In this document: in pieces, positions 7,131 to 17,534 of the stretch
How the letters are laid out: every line of letters starts with the position of its first letter
How positions within the stretch are numbered: the first letter of the stretch is position 1
Assembly: GCA_020403265.1 (NCBI GenBank)
Contig: JADBXZ010000017.1
Span: 1 to 64,000, forward strand
From: Bacteroidota bacterium
GTDB taxonomy: Bacteria; Bacteroidota; Bacteroidia; B-17B0; Aurantibacillaceae
DNA: 64,000 nucleotides
Direction of reading: 5' to 3'
The notes under the pieces: generated by a model
What the model saw: only the letters and a program-made list of their open reading frames with translations
The model's database searches: none
What the model was told of the DNA's origin: nothing
Position numbers and translations under genes: made by a program

Positions 7131-10100
7131 TTGAAAGAGACCAAAAACATAGATGAACAAAATGCAAAGAGCTGGGCTTTAAACCGAAAGCAACCTTTGG
7201 AAGCAATTAAACTAGCTAACGAAGCTTTGGCTTTATCCGAAAAAAATGCCTATACAAAAGGTCAAGCTGAGGCATACAAGACCCTAGGCGCCTCCAATGT
7301 TTGGATATCTAATAATGACCTTGCCGTAGAAAATAGTTTTAAAGCCATTGAGCTGTTTGAAAGCATTTCAGACCTGAAAGGCGTGGCGGCATGCTACTAT
7401 AATTTAGGCGCTAATTACAGCTATGTATCTGATTTTGACACATCTATTAAATACTACAATCTTTGTTACATTAAGAGTAAGGAAATTAATGATGAGATTG
7501 GAATGGCAGATGGCCTTAACGGATTAGGAACCATTTATTATAGGATTTTTGAAAACGACAAGGCCTTAGAAGTGCTTCACGAAAGTGAAAAACTTTGTGA
7601 AAAACACAATGTTCTTGAAATATATATTAAGGTTCTTGATGGCTTAGGTGAAGCCTATTATAACAAAAAAGAAAATGTTAAAGCACTTCATTATTACACT
7701 AAATCGGCAACAATTAGCGAAGAATTAGGTAATAAACAAGTTGCTGCCTTTGCGATTGATGGCTTGGGCAGAACTTATGCGGCGTTAAATGAAACAGATA
7801 AAGCAACGTTTAATTTTGAAAAGAGTTTAAAAATTAGACGTGAAATTGGTTTTAAACCAGGCGAAGTAATATCTCTTTACAATATTGGAAATTTTTATAT
7901 CCGATTAGGACAAATTGATAAAGGAGTTGATTACATTAAAGACTCTTTGAAGCTATCCGAATCGATTAATTCTAAGGAGGGTATTTTTAAAGCCTACGAA
8001 GTACTTTCGAAATGCAGTGAATTAAAAGGGAATTTTGAAGAATCACTTAAATACTTTAAGCTACATACAAAATTTAAGGAGGAAGTTATTTCTGAAAAAA
8101 GTAATCAGGTTATTAAGAGCGTTGAAACCCAAAATAGCTTGATGCGATCTCAGCAAGAAAAACAGTTGTTAGAAGCAAAGGCGCTTGAACTGGAAAATTT
8201 CTCGAACAGTCTTGTTTTAATGAGAGATGTTGGCCAGCAGATTATTTCTAGTTTATCTGTTGAAACAATTGTAAGTACTGCTTACGAAAACATAAATACC
8301 TTAATGGATGCAACCGGCTTTGGTATTGGTTTAATTAATGATGAAAATACTGAATTGGTATTCCCAACATTTAAGGAAGGAGACGAAACTTATAGTAACG
8401 TAATTAGTAAGTTAAGTGATTCACATAAACCAGCCAATATTTGTTTTCTTCAAAAGCGCGAAATTCTTATCAATGATACGGATACTGAACTGGAAAAGTA
8501 TACCAATAAAAAGGTAGAAACCAGTTTTGGTAAACGACCATTATCGTTAATTTATTTACCTTTAACATACAAGGATAAAATCTTAGGAGTTGTAACTGTT
8601 CAAAGTTTTGAAAAAAATTCCTACACGAATTATCACTTAAACATATTGCAAAACATTGCCACTTACACAGCCATTGCAATTCATAACGCTAATTTATACC
8701 GAAATCAGGAACGTATTGTAGAGGAGCGAACGAAGGAGCTTAGATTAAGTAAAGAAGAAATAGAAACCAACTTTATCATTAACCAAAAGTTAAGTGAAAT
8801 AGGCCGTGAAATTACCAGTAATTTGGACTTGAAATCCATTTTCAAAAAACTTCATTCATCGCTCAAAGAAATTATGCCTGCTGATTGTTTTGGTGTAAGG
8901 ATTGCCGAGCTTGAAACAAACAGTATCAATTACAAATACGAAATTGAAAACGATGAAGTATTTAGCGATGAAATATCAGTGCCGCTGACTGATTTAAATA
9001 ATTATACAGTTTGGTGCTATACCAATAAAAAAGATATTTTCCTGAATGATAACTTACAGGAATATTCGAAATATGTTAAACAAATAAAAGTTGTAAGTGG
9101 CGAAATGCCGCATTCATTGCTATTTACGCCTTTAGCCTTAGGAGATAAAATATTTGGCGTAATAACTGTTCAGAGTTTTAAAAAATTTGCCTACAAACCC
9201 GAACATCTTCAACATCTTAAAACTTTATCAACATACACTGCTACTGCTCTTGAAAATGCTTTTCTCTATAATAACATGGAGCAAAAAGTTGAAGAAAGAA
9301 CCAAAGAAGTTGTTAAACAAAAAGTAGAAATTGAGCGTGTAGCAGAGAATACCAAGTTGGTTGGTGAAATTGGAAAAGAAATTACAAGCACACTCAATAC
9401 TAAAGACATCATACAAAAGGTATACAATAGTGTTAATAAAATTATGGATGCCGCCATGTTTGGAATTGGTATTTATGATGAAAGTAAAAACAGCTTATTG
9501 TTTTCAGGTGCAATAGAGCAAAATCAAGTACTAGAGGATTACTATTATAACTTAGAGGACGGTAATCGACCAGCTGTTCAGTGCTTTAGTACACAAAAAG
9601 AATACGTTATTTTAAACTTTACCGAAGAATATGTAAAGAAAACGAATTTAACGCGACACTCACTTCCTGGTGCAAATACTGAAAGTATTATTTATGTTCC
9701 TATAACTGTAAAATCTAAAAAAATTGGTGTAATCACTGTTCAAAGTTTTCATACCAATGCCTATAAAGACTACCACTTACAAATTTTAAAAAATTTAGCA
9801 GTTTATGTTGCAATTGCACTTGACAATGCCTCATTATACGGAACGTTAGAAGAACGTGTTGAAGAGAGAACAAAGGAAATTGCCAAAAACTATCAAGATA
9901 CCCGATTACTTGGAGAAATTGCTCAGGAAATTTCTGAATCATTATCAATTGACAGAATTATAGAACACGTTTATAGGAGGATTAATCAGTTGATGAGTGC
10001 TGATGCTTTTGGTATTGCTCTAATAAATAAGGTTAATAATCTTTTAGAGTTTAAAAATTTCAGAGAAAATAATCAAATCATTGATGACTTTTCGATTGAT

Positions 10101-13100
10101 ATCAGTGATAAAAATCGCTTAGGTACAATTTGTTTTAATAACCAAAAAGAAATATTAATTAATGATTTTGCACTTGAATACACTAAATTTATTACACTTG
10201 AAAGAAAACCCATTAAAGGTAACGATACATCTTCAATCATTTACCTACCTCTAAAATCAAAGGAGGAGATTATAGGTGTAATAACAGTTCAGAGCTTAAG
10301 TGCACATGCTTATTCGAATTATCAAGTAGATTTACTCCGTAACATTACCTTATCAATTGGATCTGCTATTGAAAATGCCAGCTTGTATTCCGGCATGGAG
10401 GAAAAAGTTAAGGAAAGAACTTTAGAAGTTGTAAAGCAAAAAGAGGAAATTGAAAAAAACTACGAAAATACCCGTTTATTAAGTGAAATAGGAAAAGAGA
10501 TAACCAGCACTTTTTCAATCAACGAAATCATTAGCAAGGTTTACCAGAGCATTAATAAAATAATGGATGCTACCATGTTTGGTATTGGCATTATTGATAG
10601 TGAACAGAAACAAATTAATTTTACAGGAGCTATTGAGAATGGTGAAACTTTGCCAGATTATTTTTATAGTTTAGATGATGAACAAAGACCCGCGATTATC
10701 ACATTTCTATCACAAAAAGATACTGTTATTTCTCATTTTACCGAAGAATATTTAAAAACCAAAAAAGTACATACCAGAAACTCACTTGCGGGGCAAAATA
10801 CCGAGAGTATATTATATGTTCCAATTTCTTTACAAAATAAAAAAATTGGTGTTATTACTGTTCAAAGTTTTAAAATAAATGCTTATAGCGACTATCATTT
10901 ACAAATTTTAAAAAGTTTAGCTGTTTATGCTGCTATTGCTCTAGATAACGCATCTCTATATAATAATCTTGAAAATAGGATTAAAATCAGAACTGAGGAA
11001 ATTAGAATTGCGTATGAAAACACAAAACTATTAAGTGAGATTGCCGAAGACATCAGTTCATCTCTATCCGTTGAAACAATTAATGAAAAAGTGTATCAAA
11101 ACATTAATAAATTAATGGATGCAACCATGTTCGGAATTGGAATCTACAATGCGACTAGTGGAGAACTGGAATTTAAAGGTTTTGTAGAAAACAATCAATT
11201 AATGGAGAACTTCTCATATAAAGCAAATGATCCTAACCGATTAGCCGCAAAATGTTTTTCATTTGAGAAAGAAATTTTAATTAGCGATTATTCCAAAGAA
11301 TATGTTAATTATATTTCAGGTATTCAAGCGCCGGTTTCAGGTAAAGACTCTTCATCGATCATGTATTTGCCTTTATACTCTAAGCAAAATAAAATTGGTG
11401 TTATTACTGTGCAAAGTTTTAACCCAAATGCTTATAACGATTATCATTTTAACATATTAAAAAATCTTGCTGTTTCTGTTGGTATTGCGCTTGACAACGC
11501 TAACTTATATCAAAACTTAGAGGAAAAAGTTGCAGAACGAACCAGAGAGGTTACGAAACAAAAAGAAGAAGTTGAAAGAAGCTACGAAAACACAAGGTTA
11601 CTCAGCAAAATAGGTAATGACATTACTTCTACATTTTCTGTAGGAGAGATTATCGAAAAAGTTTATAAAAATGTAAATACGTTAATGAATGCCGAAGGTT
11701 TTGGAGTTGGTGTTTACCTGCCTGATAAAAAAATTGTAAGCTTTCCACTTTACATTGAAGATAACGAAAAACTTTATGATATAGAGTACGCCCCAGAAGA
11801 TAAAACACGTTTAACCAGTATTTGTTACTCCAATAAACAAGAAATACTTATCAATGATTTCTCTGAAGAAATAGGCAACTATGTCCAAATCGTACAAGCA
11901 CCTGTGCAAGGAAGACGTGTTGAATCAATTATCTATGTTCCTTTACTCTACAAAGACAAAGTAACCGGAGTGGTTACCGTACAAAGTTTTAACAAAAACG
12001 CTTATACAGATTACCATTTGCAAATATTGAAAAATCTTGCAGTGTACATAGCCATTGCATTAGATAATGCCTCCTTATACACAAACTTAGATAATAGAGT
12101 AAAAGAAAGAACAGAAGAAATTAGAGTTGCCTATGAAAATACACGCTTATTAAGCCAAATTGCAGAAGACATTAGCTCATCGTTATCTGTTGAATCAATT
12201 AATGCCAAAGTTTATGCTAATATAAATAAACTAATGAGTGCAACCACTATTGGCATAGGCACAATAAATGAGGCTACTAATCAATTGGAATTTAGAGGAT
12301 TTATTGAAGATAATACTACTTACGATTTAATTACTTTTGATTTAAGCGATAATGAAAGATTAGCCACTAAATGCTATAACGAAGAATTAGAAATATTTAT
12401 AAAAGATTATCAAATTGACTATTTAAAATACTTCAAAAAATTACCGGATAGTAAAGCAGGTAAGCAAGCATCTTCTATCATCTACTTACCAATCTTCTCA
12501 AAAGAAAAATGTATTGGCGTACTTACAGTTCAAAGTTACGAAGCTAATGCCTATAGCGATTATCAATTTAACTTGATTAAAAACCTAGCCGTTTCAATTG
12601 GTATTGCTTTAGATAATGCAAATCTTTATCAAAACCTTGAACATAAAGTTGAAGAAAGAACTTTGGAGGTTACCAAGCAAAAAGCAATTATTGAAGAGAA
12701 AAATAAAGATATCACTGATAGTATTAAATATGCAAAAAAGATCCAACAAGCCATTGTTCCGCCAATTGATGGTTTAAACGAGTATTTTGAAGAAAGTTTT
12801 ATCTTATATAAGCCTAAGGACATCGTAAGTGGTGATTTTTACTGGTATTCAAGAATTGATGATGTAACTATATTTGCTGCTGCAGACTGCACCGGACATG
12901 GTGTTCCGGGCGCTTTTATGAGTTTAATATGCAGTGAAATTATGGAAAAAGTAATCACCGATAAAACCATCAAAAGCCCTTCTGAAGCCTTAAAACTAAT
13001 AGATGCCAATTTGGTTCAATTAATTAAAAAAACATCAGAAACATCTGCAAATGATGGCATGGATGTAACTTTAGCTGCATATAACCATAAAACGCGTTTA

Positions 13101-13457
13101 CTTGAAATGTCTTCCGCTCAACGTCCAATGTTACTTATAAGAAACAATGAGATTATTGAGTATAAAGGAACTAAACACTCTATTGGTGGTCATGAGACAA
13201 TTGATAAAAATTTTGAGTTAATAAGTATATCAATAGAACCGGAGGATAAACTTTATTTACTAACAGATGGTTATGCCGATCAGTTTGGTGGCGACAGAGG
13301 GAAAAAATATAAAATGAAAACTTTAAAAGATTTGATTTTGAAACACCATCAAAAACCTTTAAAACTCCAAAAACGGATTTTAGACTTAGAATTTGAAAGC
13401 TGGAAAGGCGACTTGGAACAGGTTGATGATGTTTGTATTATTGGCGTAAGGTTTTAA
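7131..13457 (+). CDS. Giant TPR / eight-GAF / SpoIIE-type PP2C phosphatase
   Basis: A 2108-residue cytoplasmic sensor phosphatase with no signal peptide or membrane segment. Residues 1-340 hold about seven tetratricopeptide repeats, followed by a coiled coil. Eight tandem GAF domains begin near residues 366, 556, 746, 929, 1119, 1303, 1493 and 1676, each ending in a GVxTVQSF strand and a helix with ALDNAxLY. Each is followed by a charged linker of the ERTxE type. Residues about 1874-2108 are a SpoIIE/PP2C domain (DIVSGDFYW, DCTGHGVPG, LLTDGYADQFGG) that retains the metal-binding aspartates. The start is TTG at 7131: an in-frame TAA precedes it directly and no in-frame ATG occurs for over 100 codons. 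Likely role: serine/threonine dephosphorylation of a regulator in response to small ligands; target unknown. Confidence 0.93.
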   Translation: MKETKNIDEQNAKSWALNRKQPLEAIKLANEALALSEKNAYTKGQAEAYKTLGASNVWISNNDLAVENSFKAIELFESISDLKGVAACYYNLGANYSYVSDFDTSIKYYNLCYIKSKEINDEIGMADGLNGLGTIYYRIFENDKALEVLHESEKLCEKHNVLEIYIKVLDGLGEAYYNKKENVKALHYYTKSATISEELGNKQVAAFAIDGLGRTYAALNETDKATFNFEKSLKIRREIGFKPGEVISLYNIGNFYIRLGQIDKGVDYIKDSLKLSESINSKEGIFKAYEVLSKCSELKGNFEESLKYFKLHTKFKEEVISEKSNQVIKSVETQNSLMRSQQEKQLLEAKALELENFSNSLVLMRDVGQQIISSLSVETIVSTAYENINTLMDATGFGIGLINDENTELVFPTFKEGDETYSNVISKLSDSHKPANICFLQKREILINDTDTELEKYTNKKVETSFGKRPLSLIYLPLTYKDKILGVVTVQSFEKNSYTNYHLNILQNIATYTAIAIHNANLYRNQERIVEERTKELRLSKEEIETNFIINQKLSEIGREITSNLDLKSIFKKLHSSLKEIMPADCFGVRIAELETNSINYKYEIENDEVFSDEISVPLTDLNNYTVWCYTNKKDIFLNDNLQEYSKYVKQIKVVSGEMPHSLLFTPLALGDKIFGVITVQSFKKFAYKPEHLQHLKTLSTYTATALENAFLYNNMEQKVEERTKEVVKQKVEIERVAENTKLVGEIGKEITSTLNTKDIIQKVYNSVNKIMDAAMFGIGIYDESKNSLLFSGAIEQNQVLEDYYYNLEDGNRPAVQCFSTQKEYVILNFTEEYVKKTNLTRHSLPGANTESIIYVPITVKSKKIGVITVQSFHTNAYKDYHLQILKNLAVYVAIALDNASLYGTLEERVEERTKEIAKNYQDTRLLGEIAQEISESLSIDRIIEHVYRRINQLMSADAFGIALINKVNNLLEFKNFRENNQIIDDFSIDISDKNRLGTICFNNQKEILINDFALEYTKFITLERKPIKGNDTSSIIYLPLKSKEEIIGVITVQSLSAHAYSNYQVDLLRNITLSIGSAIENASLYSGMEEKVKERTLEVVKQKEEIEKNYENTRLLSEIGKEITSTFSINEIISKVYQSINKIMDATMFGIGIIDSEQKQINFTGAIENGETLPDYFYSLDDEQRPAIITFLSQKDTVISHFTEEYLKTKKVHTRNSLAGQNTESILYVPISLQNKKIGVITVQSFKINAYSDYHLQILKSLAVYAAIALDNASLYNNLENRIKIRTEEIRIAYENTKLLSEIAEDISSSLSVETINEKVYQNINKLMDATMFGIGIYNATSGELEFKGFVENNQLMENFSYKANDPNRLAAKCFSFEKEILISDYSKEYVNYISGIQAPVSGKDSSSIMYLPLYSKQNKIGVITVQSFNPNAYNDYHFNILKNLAVSVGIALDNANLYQNLEEKVAERTREVTKQKEEVERSYENTRLLSKIGNDITSTFSVGEIIEKVYKNVNTLMNAEGFGVGVYLPDKKIVSFPLYIEDNEKLYDIEYAPEDKTRLTSICYSNKQEILINDFSEEIGNYVQIVQAPVQGRRVESIIYVPLLYKDKVTGVVTVQSFNKNAYTDYHLQILKNLAVYIAIALDNASLYTNLDNRVKERTEEIRVAYENTRLLSQIAEDISSSLSVESINAKVYANINKLMSATTIGIGTINEATNQLEFRGFIEDNTTYDLITFDLSDNERLATKCYNEELEIFIKDYQIDYLKYFKKLPDSKAGKQASSIIYLPIFSKEKCIGVLTVQSYEANAYSDYQFNLIKNLAVSIGIALDNANLYQNLEHKVEERTLEVTKQKAIIEEKNKDITDSIKYAKKIQQAIVPPIDGLNEYFEESFILYKPKDIVSGDFYWYSRIDDVTIFAAADCTGHGVPGAFMSLICSEIMEKVITDKTIKSPSEALKLIDANLVQLIKKTSETSANDGMDVTLAAYNHKTRLLEMSSAQRPMLLIRNNEIIEYKGTKHSIGGHETIDKNFELISISIEPEDKLYLLTDGYADQFGGDRGKKYKMKTLKDLILKHHQKPLKLQKRILDLEFESWKGDLEQVDDVCIIGVRF

Positions 13458-13472
13458 TTCTCTTGAAACTTC

Positions 13473-14300
13473 CTATTCAAAAGAATATACGTTATCTGTC
13501 GTGAACATATACTCAGGCGTTCCTATTTCATAATCTGTTAAACTACTATACCAAGGTGAATTTACCGCATCGTTATTATTCTTTAAGATCTGCATCTCCT
13601 GAGCTGGCATGTAACTTTGTAGCAGAAGAAACTTAAATTCTTTTGTTTTTGGATTGAAAATTTTATCCACAACCAACTCAGCATGCCCCGGCGAACCTCC
13701 TATTAAAAGCACATCACCTATTTCCAATTTCGCAAATTGTTTTTGCTTTAGCTGTTTGGATAAACTTAAAGAACCACAATAATTATATACTACTTTCATA
13801 TAGTCATTAAAGCATTTTTCGCTGGTATCAAGCTTAGCGGCCTCAAACCATGATACTTTATTTCTATCAACTTTTATACGTTTTCCTTCTCTCCATCTTA
13901 TATAATCAGCTTTAAAACCATTTGTAAAGTTAAATGAGATTTTATTATATTGCTTTGTTTTAAATAAATACTCTGCTCTACAACGCATAATGGCATCAGC
14001 ACATTGCTGTAAATCCAATTTGAGAATCGGTTTATCTACCACAGCAATATGAGCACTTTGATTCTCTTTTAATTTTCCATTGTATAATATTACATCCGAA
14101 CCATGTTTTTTAAGGGGTAAATTCCTTAAGTAAGCGGCAAATGAATTTAAATCCACGTCCTCTCTTTTAAAATTTTTTGGTGGTAAAAACCGAGTTTGAA
14201 TAGTAGTACCGGACTCATTAATTAATGAATTAGTTCGAAATCTAAATCCCAAAAACGCAAATAGCGAAATGCAAATTGCCAGAAAAATATGTTTTTTCAT
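13473..14300 (-). CDS. DUF4846 exported protein
   Basis: A 275-residue protein with an N-terminal signal peptide (KKHIFLAICISLFAFLGF). The rest matches the DUF4846 family: an FLPPKNF start, AAYLRNLPLK, an ALxCADAIMRxRAEYLF-like helix, and a C-terminal LLIGGSPGHAELVVD segment that resembles an NlpC/transglutaminase-like active region. The function of the family is not known. It converges on the giant phosphatase gene with only 15 bp between the stops and no visible terminator. Confidence 0.85.
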   Translation of the reverse strand: MKKHIFLAICISLFAFLGFRFRTNSLINESGTTIQTRFLPPKNFKREDVDLNSFAAYLRNLPLKKHGSDVILYNGKLKENQSAHIAVVDKPILKLDLQQCADAIMRCRAEYLFKTKQYNKISFNFTNGFKADYIRWREGKRIKVDRNKVSWFEAAKLDTSEKCFNDYMKVVYNYCGSLSLSKQLKQKQFAKLEIGDVLLIGGSPGHAELVVDKIFNPKTKEFKFLLLQSYMPAQEMQILKNNNDAVNSPWYSSLTDYEIGTPEYMFTTDNVYSFE

Positions 14301-14388
14301 ATTATAAAGTTACTATATACATCATAAAAAACAAAGGATGCAGTCGTTAAAACCACATCCATTATTTAATTGATAAAATAAATGACTA

Positions 14389-15555
14389 TTATTGTTTAAA
14401 CCCGTTTTTTGAGGCTAAATCCAAGATGGAAGATTTTATAGCAACTCCTAAATCATCTGATTTATTACTTTTCTTTTTAGACTCTTCTGTAATAAACTTC
14501 TGACGTTTAACAGCTAACTCTCCTATCTCTTTCTGAATTTTCTCTCTTTCAGCAGTCTTTTCCTCAATTATCTTAGTAATTTCTTCTTTGCTTTTGTTTT
14601 TGAATTCAGAAGGCAGTTCCTCTTTTGACATTTTTTGTATACTTCCTTTATCTTTTCTGTAACTGTCTACCATATCCCACTCTTCATTGCTATAAGCTGC
14701 TTTTGATTTACTTACCACCCTTTCAGCTGTATTGGAAGAAGAAATGCTTTGTGCATTCTCATCCTGAGCAACCTGATTTGCTTTTTTACTTACCCCATGT
14801 CTACCGTAACCGATATAGGTTTTATTTAATTTTTGATTGCATGCATTAATTTGAGTGTCATAAGGTGTAACAATGTATTCAACCTTGGCATTGGAGTTAA
14901 TGTTAAAATATTTGCCCTCACCCGTAACAGCACCATCTTGCCAAAATTCTTTAATACCGGTTTCTTTATCACCGCAAAATATGGTATTCACATAAACTTT
15001 ATTTTTTAAAGCTTTATTAATTGCCTTTTTGTAATCTACAGGTCCCTGATTAAATGGTTCATTCCCGGAGATGTAAATTAACTTCATGGTGTTTGCGCCG
15101 TCATCCCACTGTAACTCATCAATACTGGAATGAATTACATTTCCACAATACTCGCTGCCACCGTTTGTTCTCAATGCAAATAACTTTTCTGAAATTAAAT
15201 CGAGGTCCTTTGTTAACGGGGCTACCTGACGTATGAAACCTTTTTCTGCCGACAAACCATCATTACCATATTCATAAAGCGCAATTTCAATATCAGGGTT
15301 AGTTCCTTGATACTTCAGTGTAGTAAGGGTATTTACAATTTCCCAAATGCGCGACTTGGCCTGGTCAATTAATCCATCCATGCTATTAGAGGTATCCAAT
15401 AACAATGCCACTTGAATTTTTGACGAAGCCGGAGGTACAATTAATACATTAGTTACCTGCAAGTAAGTTGGACTGGCTGAAATTGAATGGCTTAATTTGT
15501 TGGCTTTAGAAGCAAAGGATACAGCTAAAGCACTAATTAAAATTAGATTTTTCAT
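14389..15555 (-). CDS. Exported von Willebrand factor A domain protein
   Basis: A 388-residue protein with a signal peptide. A VWA domain spans about residues 45-230, with the MIDAS motif DTSNS (D54-S58) intact and followed by the threonine/aspartate-containing loops. The C-terminal ~120 residues are highly charged and helical with many Lys/Glu, likely coiled coil. VWA domains bind protein ligands through a metal ion; a surface or periplasmic adhesion role is possible but unproven. It is transcribed away from the TPR-LytS kinase gene across a 149-bp divergent spacer. Confidence 0.88.
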   Translation of the reverse strand: MKNLILISALAVSFASKANKLSHSISASPTYLQVTNVLIVPPASSKIQVALLLDTSNSMDGLIDQAKSRIWEIVNTLTTLKYQGTNPDIEIALYEYGNDGLSAEKGFIRQVAPLTKDLDLISEKLFALRTNGGSEYCGNVIHSSIDELQWDDGANTMKLIYISGNEPFNQGPVDYKKAINKALKNKVYVNTIFCGDKETGIKEFWQDGAVTGEGKYFNINSNAKVEYIVTPYDTQINACNQKLNKTYIGYGRHGVSKKANQVAQDENAQSISSSNTAERVVSKSKAAYSNEEWDMVDSYRKDKGSIQKMSKEELPSEFKNKSKEEITKIIEEKTAEREKIQKEIGELAVKRQKFITEESKKKSNKSDDLGVAIKSSILDLASKNGFKQ

Positions 15556-15704
15556 AACAATTGATTTTTAAATTTAATTCAAAGTTAGTGGGCAAAAACG
15601 GGCTTAAATTGCAGACATGGTGAAAACGGGTTTTCACTTGGTGAAATGGATGACTAAGTTTAAATAAATTTTATTACTTTGTATTAATAAAACTAACCTC
15701 CGAA

Positions 15705-17534
15705 TTGAAAAAGCTCGTTTACATTCTTTATTTACAACTTGTTTGTCTTTTGCAAGTAAACACCAGTTTTGCTCAAAACACCAATACATCCAATTACCCC
15801 AAATACAAAGGATCAAACCTCAACAAAAAATCCGACGAACTTGAAAAAACCTTGTCAGAAAATTCGAATAATGAGCTAATTGGTACTAAATACTATGAGT
15901 TGTCGGAAGCGCTTTATAATGAAAATAATCTGGTTAAAGCAGAAGAATATATCAAAAAGGCTATTGATGCTTTGGAAGAAAGCAAGAGTAAAAAGAAATT
16001 AAAAACGGCATTTCGATTACAGGCTAAAATTAAGGAAGGTTTAAATAAAAAAAATGAAGCCATTGCTTCATACGAATCGGCAAGTGACAAACAATTTCAA
16101 TCAAACGAAGAGGATATTAACCAACTAGATGCAAAAAGACTCAAATCAAACAATTCGGCTAGCTCTAACAAATTGATTGAATCAAAAATAAAAACCATTC
16201 AAAATTCCGGAGGAAGTAATAAAAGTAATAATCAAGACGAAATAGCACAAAGCTACAAGCAACTGGCACTGAATAATGTTCAAGCCAATGAAAAAACAAC
16301 TGCCATTGAAAATTACAGTAATGCCGTACAAACCAGTAGTAATAATCCTGAATTAAACAAACAGCTGGTAAATGAATTAGCAAATTTGCTGGAAAAAGAA
16401 AAGGATTTTGATAAAGCCATTGAGGTGAGAAATAATGCTATTAAAACAGCAGAACTAACTGGTGATGGAAAAAACTTAATTGAACAAAAACAAGGAATTG
16501 CAAAAATTCTTATCAACACCAACCAATCTGAACTTGCAGAAGGCCTGTTAACAGAAGCACATCGCTTTGCACTCAAAAACAATCACGCCCTTGAAGCCAG
16601 AAAAACAACTCTTCAGCTAATGGAGTTTTATAAACAGCATCAACAAGAAGATAAAGCCATTCAAACAGGAACCAATTACTTAAATGAATTGGAAAGATTA
16701 ATTAAAAACGATAGTAGTTTGATAGACAAATCACTCTTCGAATTAAGTGACGCCAAAATCAAAAGTCTTGAAAAAGAAAAGCAGCTCAAAGATGAACTTA
16801 TATCTGAGAAAAATTCATTTAATATCATCTTAATCATTTCTCTCTTCATTGCTATGCTACTATCAATTGTAATAGTGAGGTACGCATACATTGTTAATCA
16901 AAGAAATAAAAAAATCTCTTTGCAATCGTTGCGTAGAGAAATGAATCCGCATTTTATTTTCAATAGTTTGAATAGTGTCAATCAATTTATAGCACAAAAT
17001 AATGAACTAGAAGCAAATAAGTTTTTAAGTTCCTACTCAACCCTCATGCGAAATGTTATGGACAACTCCAGTAAAGATTTTCTCCCCTTAAGTAAAGAAA
17101 TAGAGCAACTTGAAAAGTATTTACAACTTGAGCATCTGAGATTTAAAGACAAATTTGACTACGAAATTAATGTTTCTGAAACTTTAGATAATGAGCAATT
17201 ATTAGTGCCTAACATGCTATTGCAGCCTCATATTGAAAATGCAATTTGGCATGGATTGAGATACAAAACCGAAAAAGGTAAAATTTGGATAAATGTTGTC
17301 GAAACAGATAATCAAATTGAAATAGTAATTAAGGATGACGGCATTGGTATTGAAAAAAGCAAGGCTATTAAAACCAATAATCAAAAGTTACACCAATCAA
17401 TTGGACTTAAGAATATTGATGAGCGAATTAAATTACTGAACGAACTTTACAAGTTTAAAATTGTACACCTTGTTAATAGTAACGACCAAGGGACATGTGT
17501 AACATTTAAATTTCCAAAAATTAACAAAGTATAA
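15705..17534 (+). CDS. TPR-containing LytS-type sensor histidine kinase
   Basis: A 609-residue sensor. The start is TTG at 15705, directly followed by a signal peptide ending near TSFAQ, which supports the choice. An extracytoplasmic TPR-like helical region (about 40-350) leads to one membrane helix (about 371-396). Then comes a His_kinase domain with phospho-acceptor H416 in REMNPHFIFNSLN and an HATPase_c domain with N box HIENAIWHG and G box DDGIGI. This is the class that phosphorylates LytTR regulators. The stop overlaps the start of the next gene by one base (TAATG), so kinase and regulator are translationally coupled. Confidence 0.93.
   Translation: MKKLVYILYLQLVCLLQVNTSFAQNTNTSNYPKYKGSNLNKKSDELEKTLSENSNNELIGTKYYELSEALYNENNLVKAEEYIKKAIDALEESKSKKKLKTAFRLQAKIKEGLNKKNEAIASYESASDKQFQSNEEDINQLDAKRLKSNNSASSNKLIESKIKTIQNSGGSNKSNNQDEIAQSYKQLALNNVQANEKTTAIENYSNAVQTSSNNPELNKQLVNELANLLEKEKDFDKAIEVRNNAIKTAELTGDGKNLIEQKQGIAKILINTNQSELAEGLLTEAHRFALKNNHALEARKTTLQLMEFYKQHQQEDKAIQTGTNYLNELERLIKNDSSLIDKSLFELSDAKIKSLEKEKQLKDELISEKNSFNIILIISLFIAMLLSIVIVRYAYIVNQRNKKISLQSLRREMNPHFIFNSLNSVNQFIAQNNELEANKFLSSYSTLMRNVMDNSSKDFLPLSKEIEQLEKYLQLEHLRFKDKFDYEINVSETLDNEQLLVPNMLLQPHIENAIWHGLRYKTEKGKIWINVVETDNQIEIVIKDDGIGIEKSKAIKTNNQKLHQSIGLKNIDERIKLLNELYKFKIVHLVNSNDQGTCVTFKFPKINKV

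Noticed and set aside
8226-12640. The long tandem repeat as an assembly artefact
   Set aside because: Repeat copies differ at many positions in protein and DNA, and spacing alternates consistently, so they are diverged paralogous units rather than collapsed or duplicated reads.
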